Shown here: piece after piece, positions 1-5,971 of the stretch | Layout of the letters: each line of letters begins with the position of its first letter | Position numbering within the stretch: the stretch's first letter is position 1 | DNA from: Microthrixaceae bacterium | GTDB taxonomy: Bacteria; Actinomycetota; Acidimicrobiia; Acidimicrobiales; Acidimicrobilacustridaceae | Direction: 5' to 3' | DNA: 11,482 bases | Assembly (NCBI GenBank): GCA_947455015.1 | Contig: CANGMY010000030.1 | Coordinates: forward strand, 1 to 11,482 | The notes under the pieces: model-generated | What the model saw: only the letters and a program-made list of their open reading frames with translations | Database searches by the model: none | What the model was told of the DNA's origin: nothing | Translations under genes and position numbers: made by a program

Positions 1-2
1 AG

Positions 3-947
3 GTCGCCAATGCCGCACCGACCGACAACTCGAACGCAACAACTGACTACTCTCTGCAAACCATCGGTACGTATGAATCGTGTACTGCGTACTTCGGACT
101 CCAGAAGCTGAATTCAAACCTCGCGGCCTTCGACATCACCAACAACACCACTGACCCCGATCCGGTAATCGCCAATTCTCAACAGGCTGGACCCACAATT
201 GTCCCGGTCGTCACACTCACTGACGCATCGAACAACGTCGTCGAATGCACTCCAACTCTCGGTTGGACAGATCAGACGACCTGGGAGAACGACTATGTCA
301 AGGTCACGGGGGAGTATTTCATCGGAAACCTTCTGACCTATCCGGGAACGGGGTTCTGGTTGCTTCCGGGGCTCGGCGAGACGCTGGACCACTACGACCA
401 GTCGCAGAACTACGTGCCGTTCCTCCCAGTCACCGGCACACTTCGATTCGAGAGCAACCTCAACGGCGTTCCGGTCCACTCCCTGATGGTCGACCTCCCC
501 ACCGCTGATCCCGGCTTCGACGGCAACTTCGGAATGACTCTCGCCCTCTACCAATCATCGAGCTGGGCTGACGCACTTCGCCTCGTCACCAATGCACCCT
601 CCGGTTCTGCAGCACAGGCAGCGCTGCTCGACGACATCGTCAACGGCTTCGTGAACGGCCCCTCACTCTGCGACAACTCCGGCACGAGCCTCCTCGTCCC
701 CGACGCGAACTACGCGCCGCTCATCGCGACCCTCAGCGCCCTCATCCCTGCGTGGCCGAATCCGACCTGTGCATACATCGACCGCCCGAGCAGTTGGCTC
801 GTTGAGGGAGCAATCCAAGAGGCAAAGCCTGCTTATGCGCCGGTGAGTGTGTATGTGGGCGATCCCGTTGCACCCACTTCGACAACCACCACTTCGACAA
901 CCACCACTGTGAACGAAGAAACAGTTGCGCCAGCCTTTACCGGCTGA
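3..947 (+). CDS. Hypothetical extracellular protein with Thr-rich C-terminal tail (5' partial)
   Basis: The frame is open from the left edge, so the N-terminus and any signal peptide lie outside the window; 314 codons are visible before the TGA. I do not recognise a family. The visible protein is acidic, rich in Asn, Thr, Ser and aromatic residues, and has only four Cys (in the contexts ESCTAYF, VVECTPT, SLCDNS and PTCAYI), enough for two disulfides. Lys is scarce. It ends with a low-complexity TSTTTTSTTTT linker followed by an acidic stretch and a final APAFTG. This composition is typical of exported actinobacterial surface proteins, in which a Thr-rich linker precedes a C-terminal anchor. 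Here no hydrophobic segment or basic tail follows the AFTG; translation stops at once. Export is inferred from composition only. The acetyltransferase gene begins 10 bp downstream on the same strand. Confidence 0.75.
   Translation, partial: VANAAPTDNSNATTDYSLQTIGTYESCTAYFGLQKLNSNLAAFDITNNTTDPDPVIANSQQAGPTIVPVVTLTDASNNVVECTPTLGWTDQTTWENDYVKVTGEYFIGNLLTYPGTGFWLLPGLGETLDHYDQSQNYVPFLPVTGTLRFESNLNGVPVHSLMVDLPTADPGFDGNFGMTLALYQSSSWADALRLVTNAPSGSAAQAALLDDIVNGFVNGPSLCDNSGTSLLVPDANYAPLIATLSALIPAWPNPTCAYIDRPSSWLVEGAIQEAKPAYAPVSVYVGDPVAPTSTTTTSTTTTVNEETVAPAFTG
876..908 (+). repeat. 15-bp tandem repeat encoding the Thr/Ser linker
   Basis: Two perfect head-to-tail copies of ACTTCGACAACCACC (876-890 and 891-905) are followed by the first three bases of a third (906-908). 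The unit is five codons long, so gain or loss of a copy lengthens or shortens the TSTTTTSTTTT linker without breaking the frame. Replication slippage is the likely origin. Confidence 0.9.
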
Positions 948-957
948 TTCGTTTGCG

Positions 958-1623
958 ATGGCAACCGACTGGTCTCACGCATTCCCTGCGATAGACCCAC
1001 CTGCCCCAGGCACTCCTGCGTGGTACGTGCGTGAGAAAGCATTTAACCGAGATCGTTGGCGAGTTCGTTGTGTCGTTGATGCAACCCATGACGACGCAGC
1101 AACCGTGCTCGGTCCAATTGAAACGCACGGTGCGTACGAACCTTGGCGGGCCGATGTCGACAGCAATGGGCGGTCCGTGATCGGACTGAACCCCGCCGGA
1201 CTTGTTGGTGCTCCACCGATCTGGTTTGTGGTTCTTCCCGAGTTGGATAGCCCAACTCCTGCCATGTCGCTCGTTGGATTCGCGACAAACCATGTCGCGG
1301 AGGGAACAGTGCTCACCGATCCCGAGTTCTTTTCGCTTCCCGTCCCGAGTAACGCTCAGGTCGGGGCAATCCGGTGGTGGCACCTTCAAGGAATCGTTGA
1401 TCAGGTTTTTATTCCCGAGAACTGGCGACAACGACGTCTGGGAACGGCGATGACCTACGCGGCGAATGCCTACCAAGTTCATAACGGTTGGCCAGGAAAT
1501 CTGCGTAGCGACGGCCGTCGAACCGAGCTGGGCAAGTACCTCGATGCGGGCACGCAGTTCCCCAATCGCTTTGCGCCGATTGAGGAAGTCTCGCCACCAA
1601 TGGATCCCCCGAAGGGGAACTAG
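958..1623 (+). CDS. GNAT-like N-acetyltransferase domain protein
   Basis: The protein is 221 aa from the ATG. The C-terminal half carries a GNAT-type acetyl-CoA signature: a beta strand (GIVDQVFI, about 145-152), then WRQRRLGTAM (156-165), which fits the R-x-x-G-x-A pyrophosphate-binding loop, then a helix (TYAANAYQVHN), and SDGRRTELGKYL (about 184-195), a typical GNAT tail in which the sister helix ends in an RTE-G motif. The first ~90 residues match nothing I recognise and may be a substrate-specific extension. The acceptor is unknown. The ATG at 958 is preferred because it lies 10 bp after the preceding stop; a TTG at 925 would overlap that gene by 23 bp. No clear ribosome binding site is visible for either, so coupling to the upstream gene is possible. 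Its TAG directly abuts the stop of the convergent hydratase gene. Confidence 0.65.
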   Translation: MATDWSHAFPAIDPPAPGTPAWYVREKAFNRDRWRVRCVVDATHDDAATVLGPIETHGAYEPWRADVDSNGRSVIGLNPAGLVGAPPIWFVVLPELDSPTPAMSLVGFATNHVAEGTVLTDPEFFSLPVPSNAQVGAIRWWHLQGIVDQVFIPENWRQRRLGTAMTYAANAYQVHNGWPGNLRSDGRRTELGKYLDAGTQFPNRFAPIEEVSPPMDPPKGN

Positions 1624-2472
1624 TTACGCGTCGAAGGTGTGGCGTCCGCCAACCAGCACCACGCGGCCGTCTTCACCGCGGGTTTGGAAGATGCATTCGC
1701 CCGCGCCTTCGTTCCACATTTCGATCGTGAGTTCTTCACCCGGGAACACCGGCGACGCGAAGCGACCTTCCATCGACCGGAACTTGGCGGGGTCGGAATC
1801 ACACATCGTGTGCAAAAGCGCACGGCCAGTGAAGCCGTAGGTGCACAGTCCGTGAAGGATCGGTCGGTCGAAGCCCGCAAGCGCTGCGAACCACGGGTCG
1901 GAATGCAACGGATTGCGATCGCCTGACAATCGATAGGTCAGTGCCTGGTCGGGACGCACGCGGTAGGACACCGAAGCATCAGCAGCGCGATCGGGGGCAG
2001 CATTGCGATCGCCCGAAGGACCGCGATCTCCGCCCCATCCGCCTTCGCCGCGAATGAAAATTGCCGAACCAACCGTAAGCAACGTTTCACCGGTGGCGTT
2101 GTCGACACATTCGCCTTCAACCGCAACAACGGCGCCTGAACCCTTGTCGTAAATGCCGACGATCTTGCCGGTTGCTGTCAGCGAACCTTCCACCGGAATT
2201 TCACGGTGCTGCACAAACGATTGTTCGCCGTGCACGAGCATCGCGAAATCGAACGAGCCGATTGCGCTGATCGCTCCGCTCACGCCGGCGCCGATCACGG
2301 CTGCCATCGTGGGCAGAACGCGTTGCGGCACGTCGTGACTGTTTTCGGTCGTAAACGCGAGTTCGTCGATTCCAGCGCCAACACCGACGGCATAGAGCAA
2401 CGCATCTTTCGATGTCCATGAGTGGACAATCGGTGCACCTTCGGCGCCAACAACGTCATGATTGATCGGCAT
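1624..2472 (-). CDS. MaoC/hydratase-2 family (R)-specific enoyl-CoA hydratase (Hsd4B-like)
   Basis: This 282-aa double hot-dog protein would hydrate trans-2-enoyl-CoA to (3R)-3-hydroxyacyl-CoA in the cytoplasm. The C-terminal half has the hydratase-2 motif YRLSGDRNPLHSDPWFA (180-196) with the expected catalytic Asp185 and His190, followed by AGFDRPILHGLCTYGF (199-214). This closely resembles the hydratase domain of human MFE-2 (HSD17B4) and mycobacterial homologues such as Hsd4B (Rv3538) and HtdY. The N-terminal half (about 15-140) is the inactive substrate-binding hot-dog. Length is normal for the family (about 280-290 aa). It is the second gene of an operon, 8 bp after the SDR stop; a GGAAG in the end of the SDR gene can serve as its ribosome binding site. 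Length and motif support a bile/sterol or branched acyl-CoA type rather than a short-chain PhaJ. The substrate is inferred, not shown. Confidence 0.93.
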   Translation of the reverse strand: MPINHDVVGAEGAPIVHSWTSKDALLYAVGVGAGIDELAFTTENSHDVPQRVLPTMAAVIGAGVSGAISAIGSFDFAMLVHGEQSFVQHREIPVEGSLTATGKIVGIYDKGSGAVVAVEGECVDNATGETLLTVGSAIFIRGEGGWGGDRGPSGDRNAAPDRAADASVSYRVRPDQALTYRLSGDRNPLHSDPWFAALAGFDRPILHGLCTYGFTGRALLHTMCDSDPAKFRSMEGRFASPVFPGEELTIEMWNEGAGECIFQTRGEDGRVVLVGGRHTFDA

Positions 2473-2480
2473 TGTTCGAA

Positions 2481-3383
2481 CTACTTCCGGTCGAGACCGA
2501 GCATGTCGGCGTTGGGACGAGCCTTGCCCATGAGTTCTTCTACGAGCGGACCAACACCGGAAGGGTCAAGCGTGTTGGTGACCTTCGGGCCCTGATGCCA
2601 ACTTTCGCTGATGGCGAGTAGTTCACCGCGCACATCGAAGACACGGCCGGTGACACCCGCGGACTCTTCACTGGCAAGCCACACCGTGATCGGAGCGATC
2701 CACTTTGTCGACATCGCTTCTTTCACTTCTTCCGGCGCATCGCCAATTCCAAGATCGGCAGTGAGTCGCGTAAGCGCAGCAGGAGCGATTGCATTCACGG
2801 TGACGCCATAACGACCAAGTTCGTCGGCCGCGATGATCGTGAATGACGCGATGCCTCCCTTGGCTGCGCCGTAATTGGTCTGACCGATGTTGCCGTAGAT
2901 GCCAGAAGGCGAGGTCGTGTTGATGATGCGCGCGTTGTTCGTTTCGCCCGCCTTCGAGCGATCACGCCAATACGCAGCAGCGAAGTGCGAGGGACCCGCA
3001 GTGCCCTTGAGATGCACCTTGATGACAGCGTCCCACTCGGCTTCGCTCATGTTGGTGAGCATGCGGTCACGCAAGATGCCGGCGTTGTTGATGAGAACGT
3101 CGAGTCCGCCGAACGTCGTGATGGCCTGGTTGATGAGATTCTCAGCGCCTGACCAATCGCTGATGTCGTCGGTGTTGGCAACGGCTTGACCGCCAGCAGC
3201 GAGGATTTCATCGACGACTTCTTGCGCTGGGCCTTGGTCGACTCCGGTGCCGTCGCGCGAGCCGCCGAGATCGTTCACCACGACCTTTGCGCCCTCAGCT
3301 GCGAGCATCAGCGCGTAATCACGACCAATTCCGCGACCAGCGCCCGTAACGATGCACACTCGGCCTTCACACAGTCCTGCCAC
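2481..3383 (-). CDS. SDR (3R)-hydroxyacyl-CoA dehydrogenase, MFE-2 type (Hsd4A-like)
   Basis: This 300-aa short-chain dehydrogenase would oxidise (3R)-hydroxyacyl-CoA to 3-ketoacyl-CoA with NAD(+). Visible features are the Rossmann motif TGAGRGIG (13-20), NNAG (99-102), and the catalytic triad Ser158, Tyr171 and Lys175 (YGAAK) at the canonical 13- and 4-residue spacings. The stretches RDRMLTNMSEAEWD and SGIYGNIGQTNYGAAKGG are close to human HSD17B4 and mycobacterial Hsd4A, which separates it from fatty-acid-synthesis FabG. A C-terminal extension after VTGRVFDVRGEL (about 244-255) is longer than in FabG and also matches MFE-2 SDRs. The start is GTG, chosen because AAGGGAGA lies 7 nt upstream and the Rossmann fold begins directly after. 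It is the first gene of an operon with the hydratase, giving two consecutive steps of beta-oxidation. A side activity on 17-hydroxysteroids is known for Hsd4A relatives but cannot be judged here. Confidence 0.92.
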   Translation of the reverse strand: MAGLCEGRVCIVTGAGRGIGRDYALMLAAEGAKVVVNDLGGSRDGTGVDQGPAQEVVDEILAAGGQAVANTDDISDWSGAENLINQAITTFGGLDVLINNAGILRDRMLTNMSEAEWDAVIKVHLKGTAGPSHFAAAYWRDRSKAGETNNARIINTTSPSGIYGNIGQTNYGAAKGGIASFTIIAADELGRYGVTVNAIAPAALTRLTADLGIGDAPEEVKEAMSTKWIAPITVWLASEESAGVTGRVFDVRGELLAISESWHQGPKVTNTLDPSGVGPLVEELMGKARPNADMLGLDRK

Positions 3384-3390
3384 GACGACG

Positions 3391-3398
3391 TCTCCCTT
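3391..3398 (-). promoter_or_regulatory. Ribosome binding site for the SDR gene (fixes its GTG start)
   Basis: On the minus strand the sequence AAGGGAGA lies 7 nt before the GTG at 3383-3381. It is one of the strongest Shine-Dalgarno matches in the window and supports the GTG over any internal start. Confidence 0.75.
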
Positions 3399-3404
3399 GT
3401 GAGT

Positions 3405-3414
3405 TCAGATCTGA
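3405..3414. promoter_or_regulatory. Perfect 10-bp palindrome in the SDR 5' region
   Basis: TCAGATCTGA is its own reverse complement and lies about 22-31 bp before the SDR start codon, where an operator could control the SDR-hydratase operon. The symmetry does not extend beyond 10 bp, and it does not match the KstR consensus (TnnAACnnGTTnnA). A chance occurrence is quite possible. Confidence 0.25.
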
Positions 3415-3498
3415 GTGACCGATTGTGACACGGCCAGTTCAGGGCCGCCGAGGCCGGGGATCGCCCTTGTACGACGGGTTTGCCCCATCAGGAGCCTT

Positions 3499-3534
3499 GA
3501 ACGCCCCCAGAGGCCCCAGAACGCCTTCTGAGGC
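3499..3534. repeat. Double repeat GAACGCC-N4-GAGGC with 20-bp period upstream of rmuC
   Basis: The 183-bp stretch between the divergent SDR and rmuC genes contains no gene. Within it, GAACGCCCCCAGAGGC (3499-3514) and GAACGCCTTCTGAGGC (3519-3534) match at every position except the central four, exactly 20 bp apart. Each copy is also an inverted repeat (GCC-N6-GGC; the second extends to CGCC-N6-GGCG, 3522-3535). The pair ends 32 bp before the rmuC ATG. Two dyad boxes two helical turns apart would suit cooperative binding of a dimeric regulator. The function is inferred. I see no convincing -35/-10 pair here. Confidence 0.4.
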
Positions 3535-3566
3535 GACTGTCACACCCATTCCGTAGGTTGAGCGGT

Positions 3567-4760
3567 ATGACCGCTCTTCTGCCTGTCCTGACCCTCCTCA
3601 TCGGCGTTGCCCTTGGCGCGTTGGTCGCCAACCGGTTCGCCTTACGTCGAACCGGCACCGAGCCTCTAGATGTCGACCGCACTCGCGACATCGCCAATGC
3701 CACCTTGGCCACCACGATGCGCGAACTCATCGACGTCAACACCCGACTTCAGGCCGAGGCCAGTGCTCGCGCCGCTGCCGAGGCAGCACAGCAGCAGAAG
3801 TCGGTGCACGATCTCGTTGCGCCGGTCGGCGAACAACTTTTACGGCTCGACCAAAAGCTCAACGAACTCGAAAACAAGCGGGTCGAAGATTCCGGCCGGC
3901 TAACAACCACCATCGGTTCGTTAGCCAACCTTGCGTCCTCGCTACAAAAGGAAACGGCCGAACTTGCGTCAGCAATGAAGAACACAAAGGTTCGGGGCAA
4001 CTGGGGCGAACTGCAACTGCAACGAGTGATCGAACTCGCCGGCATGACCGAGCACGTCATGTACGAACAACAAGAGCACATTGCTGGCGATGGCGATGCC
4101 GCACGCCCCGACATGATCGTGCGCCTTCCCGACTCCAAAAAGATCATCATCGATGCAAAAGCACCGATGTCTGCTTATTTGAATGCAATCAATGCCACCA
4201 CCGACATTGAGCGCGAACAGCTGCTCACAAAGCACGCCTCCGACGTCATGGCTCATGTCAATGCTCTTGCCAAGAAGAACTACGCGTCACGCGTCGATGG
4301 CTCACTCGATTTCATCGTGATGTTCGTACCCGGCGATACGTTCCTCACCGCCGCGTTCGACGCCAATCCTGAATTCCTCGAACAAGCCATCGCGAAGAAT
4401 GTTTTCCCCGCGTCGCCCGGCACATTGATCGCGCTGCTTCGCGCTATTGCCTACGGCTGGCGCCAGGAGCAACTGGCCGAAAACGCCGCACAGGTCGTTG
4501 CGCTCGGCAAAGAGCTCTACGAACGAGTCGGCGTCTTCACCGTCCACCTCCAAAAGGTTGGCAGCAACCTCACCAAGGCCACCGAGTCCTACAACTCCGC
4601 CGTCGCATCGCTCGAGACCCGCGTCATGCCCTCGGCCCGTCGCTTCGAGACCCTCGCCGTAGCTGCCGATCAGGCCCTCCCCGGAGTCAGCCCCGTCGAC
4701 GTCACCACCCGGCAAGTTTCGCTTCCCGAACTCGAAGCGGGTTCCGGAAGCGATTTGTAA
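3567..4760 (+). CDS. rmuC: RmuC family DNA recombination protein
   Basis: This 397-aa protein has an N-terminal hydrophobic segment (about 3-22, LLPVLTLLIGVALGALVA) that would anchor it in the membrane, then an Ala/Gln/Glu-rich predicted coiled coil (about 45-135), then the RmuC domain. Diagnostic stretches are RGNWGELQLQRVIELAGM (about 143-160), ARPDMIVRLPDSKKIIIDAKAPMSAY (about 179-204), FIVMFVPGD (about 249-257), and SPGTLIALLRAIAYGWRQEQLAENA (about 283-307). Length and domain order are normal for the family. In E. coli, RmuC limits rearrangements between short inverted repeats; its core resembles restriction-type nucleases and the IDAK motif fits that. The ATG at 3567 is preferred over the in-frame TTG at 3558 because AGGTTGAG lies just upstream of it. 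It is co-directional with the desaturase, which appears to have its own promoter 56 bp on, so a functional link is not indicated. Confidence 0.93.
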   Translation: MTALLPVLTLLIGVALGALVANRFALRRTGTEPLDVDRTRDIANATLATTMRELIDVNTRLQAEASARAAAEAAQQQKSVHDLVAPVGEQLLRLDQKLNELENKRVEDSGRLTTTIGSLANLASSLQKETAELASAMKNTKVRGNWGELQLQRVIELAGMTEHVMYEQQEHIAGDGDAARPDMIVRLPDSKKIIIDAKAPMSAYLNAINATTDIEREQLLTKHASDVMAHVNALAKKNYASRVDGSLDFIVMFVPGDTFLTAAFDANPEFLEQAIAKNVFPASPGTLIALLRAIAYGWRQEQLAENAAQVVALGKELYERVGVFTVHLQKVGSNLTKATESYNSAVASLETRVMPSARRFETLAVAADQALPGVSPVDVTTRQVSLPELEAGSGSDL

Positions 4761-4782
4761 GCCAAATCAGGCTCTGGGTGCC

Positions 4783-4816
4783 TTGCTCCCTACCTACTGG
4801 TCGGTAGACTGGAAAC
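4783..4816 (+). promoter_or_regulatory. Probable promoter of the desaturase gene, leaderless
   Basis: TTGCTC (4783-4788) and TAGACT (4805-4810) are separated by 16 bp. The -10 box ends 6 nt before the ATG at 4817, so transcription would start at or next to the start codon. A leaderless mRNA also explains why no Shine-Dalgarno sits at a usable distance; the only purine run, GGAAA, is one base from the ATG. Leaderless genes are common in actinobacteria. The transcription start is inferred from spacing only. Confidence 0.55.
4790..4807. promoter_or_regulatory. Palindromic operator (TetR type) over the desaturase promoter
   Basis: CTACCTACTGGTCGGTAG is an 18-bp dyad that matches its reverse complement at 14 of 18 positions, with 5-bp outer arms CTACC/GGTAG. 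It fills the -35/-10 spacer and enters the -10 box, an ideal place for repression. The size and TACC-N8-GGTA layout resemble TetR/AcrR-family operators. TetR-type repressors of desaturases are known (DesT in Pseudomonas), although DesT's own site differs. No regulator gene lies in the window, so the factor is unknown. Confidence 0.55.
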
Positions 4817-5959
4817 ATGTCTGCCGGAGAAACACTGACTGAAACCACCGAGATTGAGCAGGAAACGGCCGAAAAGGCCCCTGACCGAGCCGAAAAGGGC
4901 TCCCTCAAGCCGGTTCTCGACATCATTCCCGCCGAGGCCTACAAGAACCCCACATGGAAGGGCCTGGCCTACTTCGGCCGAGACCTCGTCATGTACGGCC
5001 TCATCATCGCCGGACTCATTGCCTTCAACAATCCCTTCGTGGTCATCGCCCTCTGGGTGCTTTCGGCCATGGTCATCTCTGGCCTCTTCATCGTTGCCCA
5101 CGATGCCGCTCACGGCGCCCTCTTCTCCTCCAAACGCCTCAACCGAACCATCGGCACAATTGCGATGTTGCCGTCATGGCACGTCTACGAAGGCTGGACC
5201 CTCGGACATAACCGCATCCACCACGGTTACACCGTTCGCGAAGGCTTCGACTTCGTGTGGCATCCCTACACCGCCGAGCAATACACGGCGATGTCCAAGT
5301 TCGGTCGCCTGCGTCACCGCATCGAGTGGTCATGGATCGGCGCTGGCGCGTACTACCTACGCGAAGTTTGGTGGCACAAGATGATCGTCGGCGCTCCCCC
5401 GGCGCGTTGGGCAAAAGCCATCCGCCGTGACCGCTTCATTGTCTGGACCTTCGTTGCCATCTCCGCCGTTGCCCTTGGTCTTGTTGGCTGGACGCAGTAC
5501 GGCAGCGTTGTTGGTGTCGTGTGGCTGATCCTTAAGGTTCTCGTCGTTCCGTTCCTTGCCTTCACCTACGTCATTGCCTCGTTCGTGCATGTGCATCACA
5601 TTCAGCCGAACATCCGCTGGTGGAAGCGTCGTGAATGGACAAAGTGGCACGGTCAAATGGAAGGCACCACGGTGCTTCGGGCCCGCTTCGGACTCAACTT
5701 CTTCTTCCACTGGATCATGGTGCATGTCCCCCACCACGTCGACATGCGCATCCCGATGTACAACCTCGAGATGGCAACTGACGCCATCAAAGAAGCGTTC
5801 CCTGGCACCGTGCACGACGAACCGCTTCGGTTCATGGACTTCGTTCGCAACACTCGCAAGTGTCGCCTGTACGACTTCGACGAGGGTCGCTGGTACACCT
5901 ATCGCGAAGCAGCGCAACGCGAAGCAGCCGAGCCGATTGCTGAATCAGCTGCTGCCTGA
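4817..5959 (+). CDS. Membrane fatty acid desaturase (omega-6/delta-12 DesA-like)
   Basis: This 380-aa di-iron membrane desaturase would insert a cis double bond into membrane-lipid acyl chains, using O2 and an electron donor. The three His boxes are present: HDAAH (95-99), HNRIHH (131-136) and HVPHH (303-307), plus the intervening VHVHHIQP (257-264) that corresponds to the QHTHP region of DesA/FAD2-type enzymes. Hydrophobic segments lie at about 56-97 (two spans around VMYGLIIAGLIAF and VVIALWVLSAMVISGLFIV) and 207-256 (two spans). The first ~30 residues are a Glu/Thr/Lys-rich soluble extension of unknown role. The tail after about 320 is polar. The ATG at 4817 fits the leaderless promoter overlapped by an 18-bp palindrome, suggesting control by lipid or CoA status. 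It converges on the AhpD-like gene with a 12-bp gap. Regiospecificity cannot be set from sequence alone. Confidence 0.92.
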   Translation: MSAGETLTETTEIEQETAEKAPDRAEKGSLKPVLDIIPAEAYKNPTWKGLAYFGRDLVMYGLIIAGLIAFNNPFVVIALWVLSAMVISGLFIVAHDAAHGALFSSKRLNRTIGTIAMLPSWHVYEGWTLGHNRIHHGYTVREGFDFVWHPYTAEQYTAMSKFGRLRHRIEWSWIGAGAYYLREVWWHKMIVGAPPARWAKAIRRDRFIVWTFVAISAVALGLVGWTQYGSVVGVVWLILKVLVVPFLAFTYVIASFVHVHHIQPNIRWWKRREWTKWHGQMEGTTVLRARFGLNFFFHWIMVHVPHHVDMRIPMYNLEMATDAIKEAFPGTVHDEPLRFMDFVRNTRKCRLYDFDEGRWYTYREAAQREAAEPIAESAAA

Positions 5960-5971
5960 GTTTCGCTCGAA

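Noticed and set aside
114..554. Open frame on the - strand (146 codons) opposite the first gene
   Set aside because: The + strand frame is open from the window edge to 947 with consistent extracellular-type composition; the antisense frame is Val/Glu/Arg-rich with no recognisable domain.
925..957. Frameshift joining the Thr-rich protein to the downstream acetyltransferase
   Set aside because: The first protein ends naturally after its linker, the second has its own ATG, and the sequence between them in the second frame is short and featureless.
937..1482. Open frame on the - strand (181 codons) opposite the acetyltransferase
   Set aside because: The + strand frame has coherent GNAT motifs, whereas the antisense product has no domain-like pattern.
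3424..3545. TGTGACA (3424-3430) and TGTCACA (3539-3545) as an inverted repeat flanking the SDR-rmuC region
   Set aside because: The match is only 7 bp over a 108-bp spacer and does not extend outward; it is likely chance.
4761..4790. Terminator after rmuC
   Set aside because: No stem with a following T-run is visible between the rmuC stop and the desaturase promoter.
5357..5917. Open frame on the - strand (186 codons) inside the desaturase gene
   Set aside because: It is a shadow of the desaturase His-box region; the His-rich translation reflects antisense of conserved codons and no start signal is visible.
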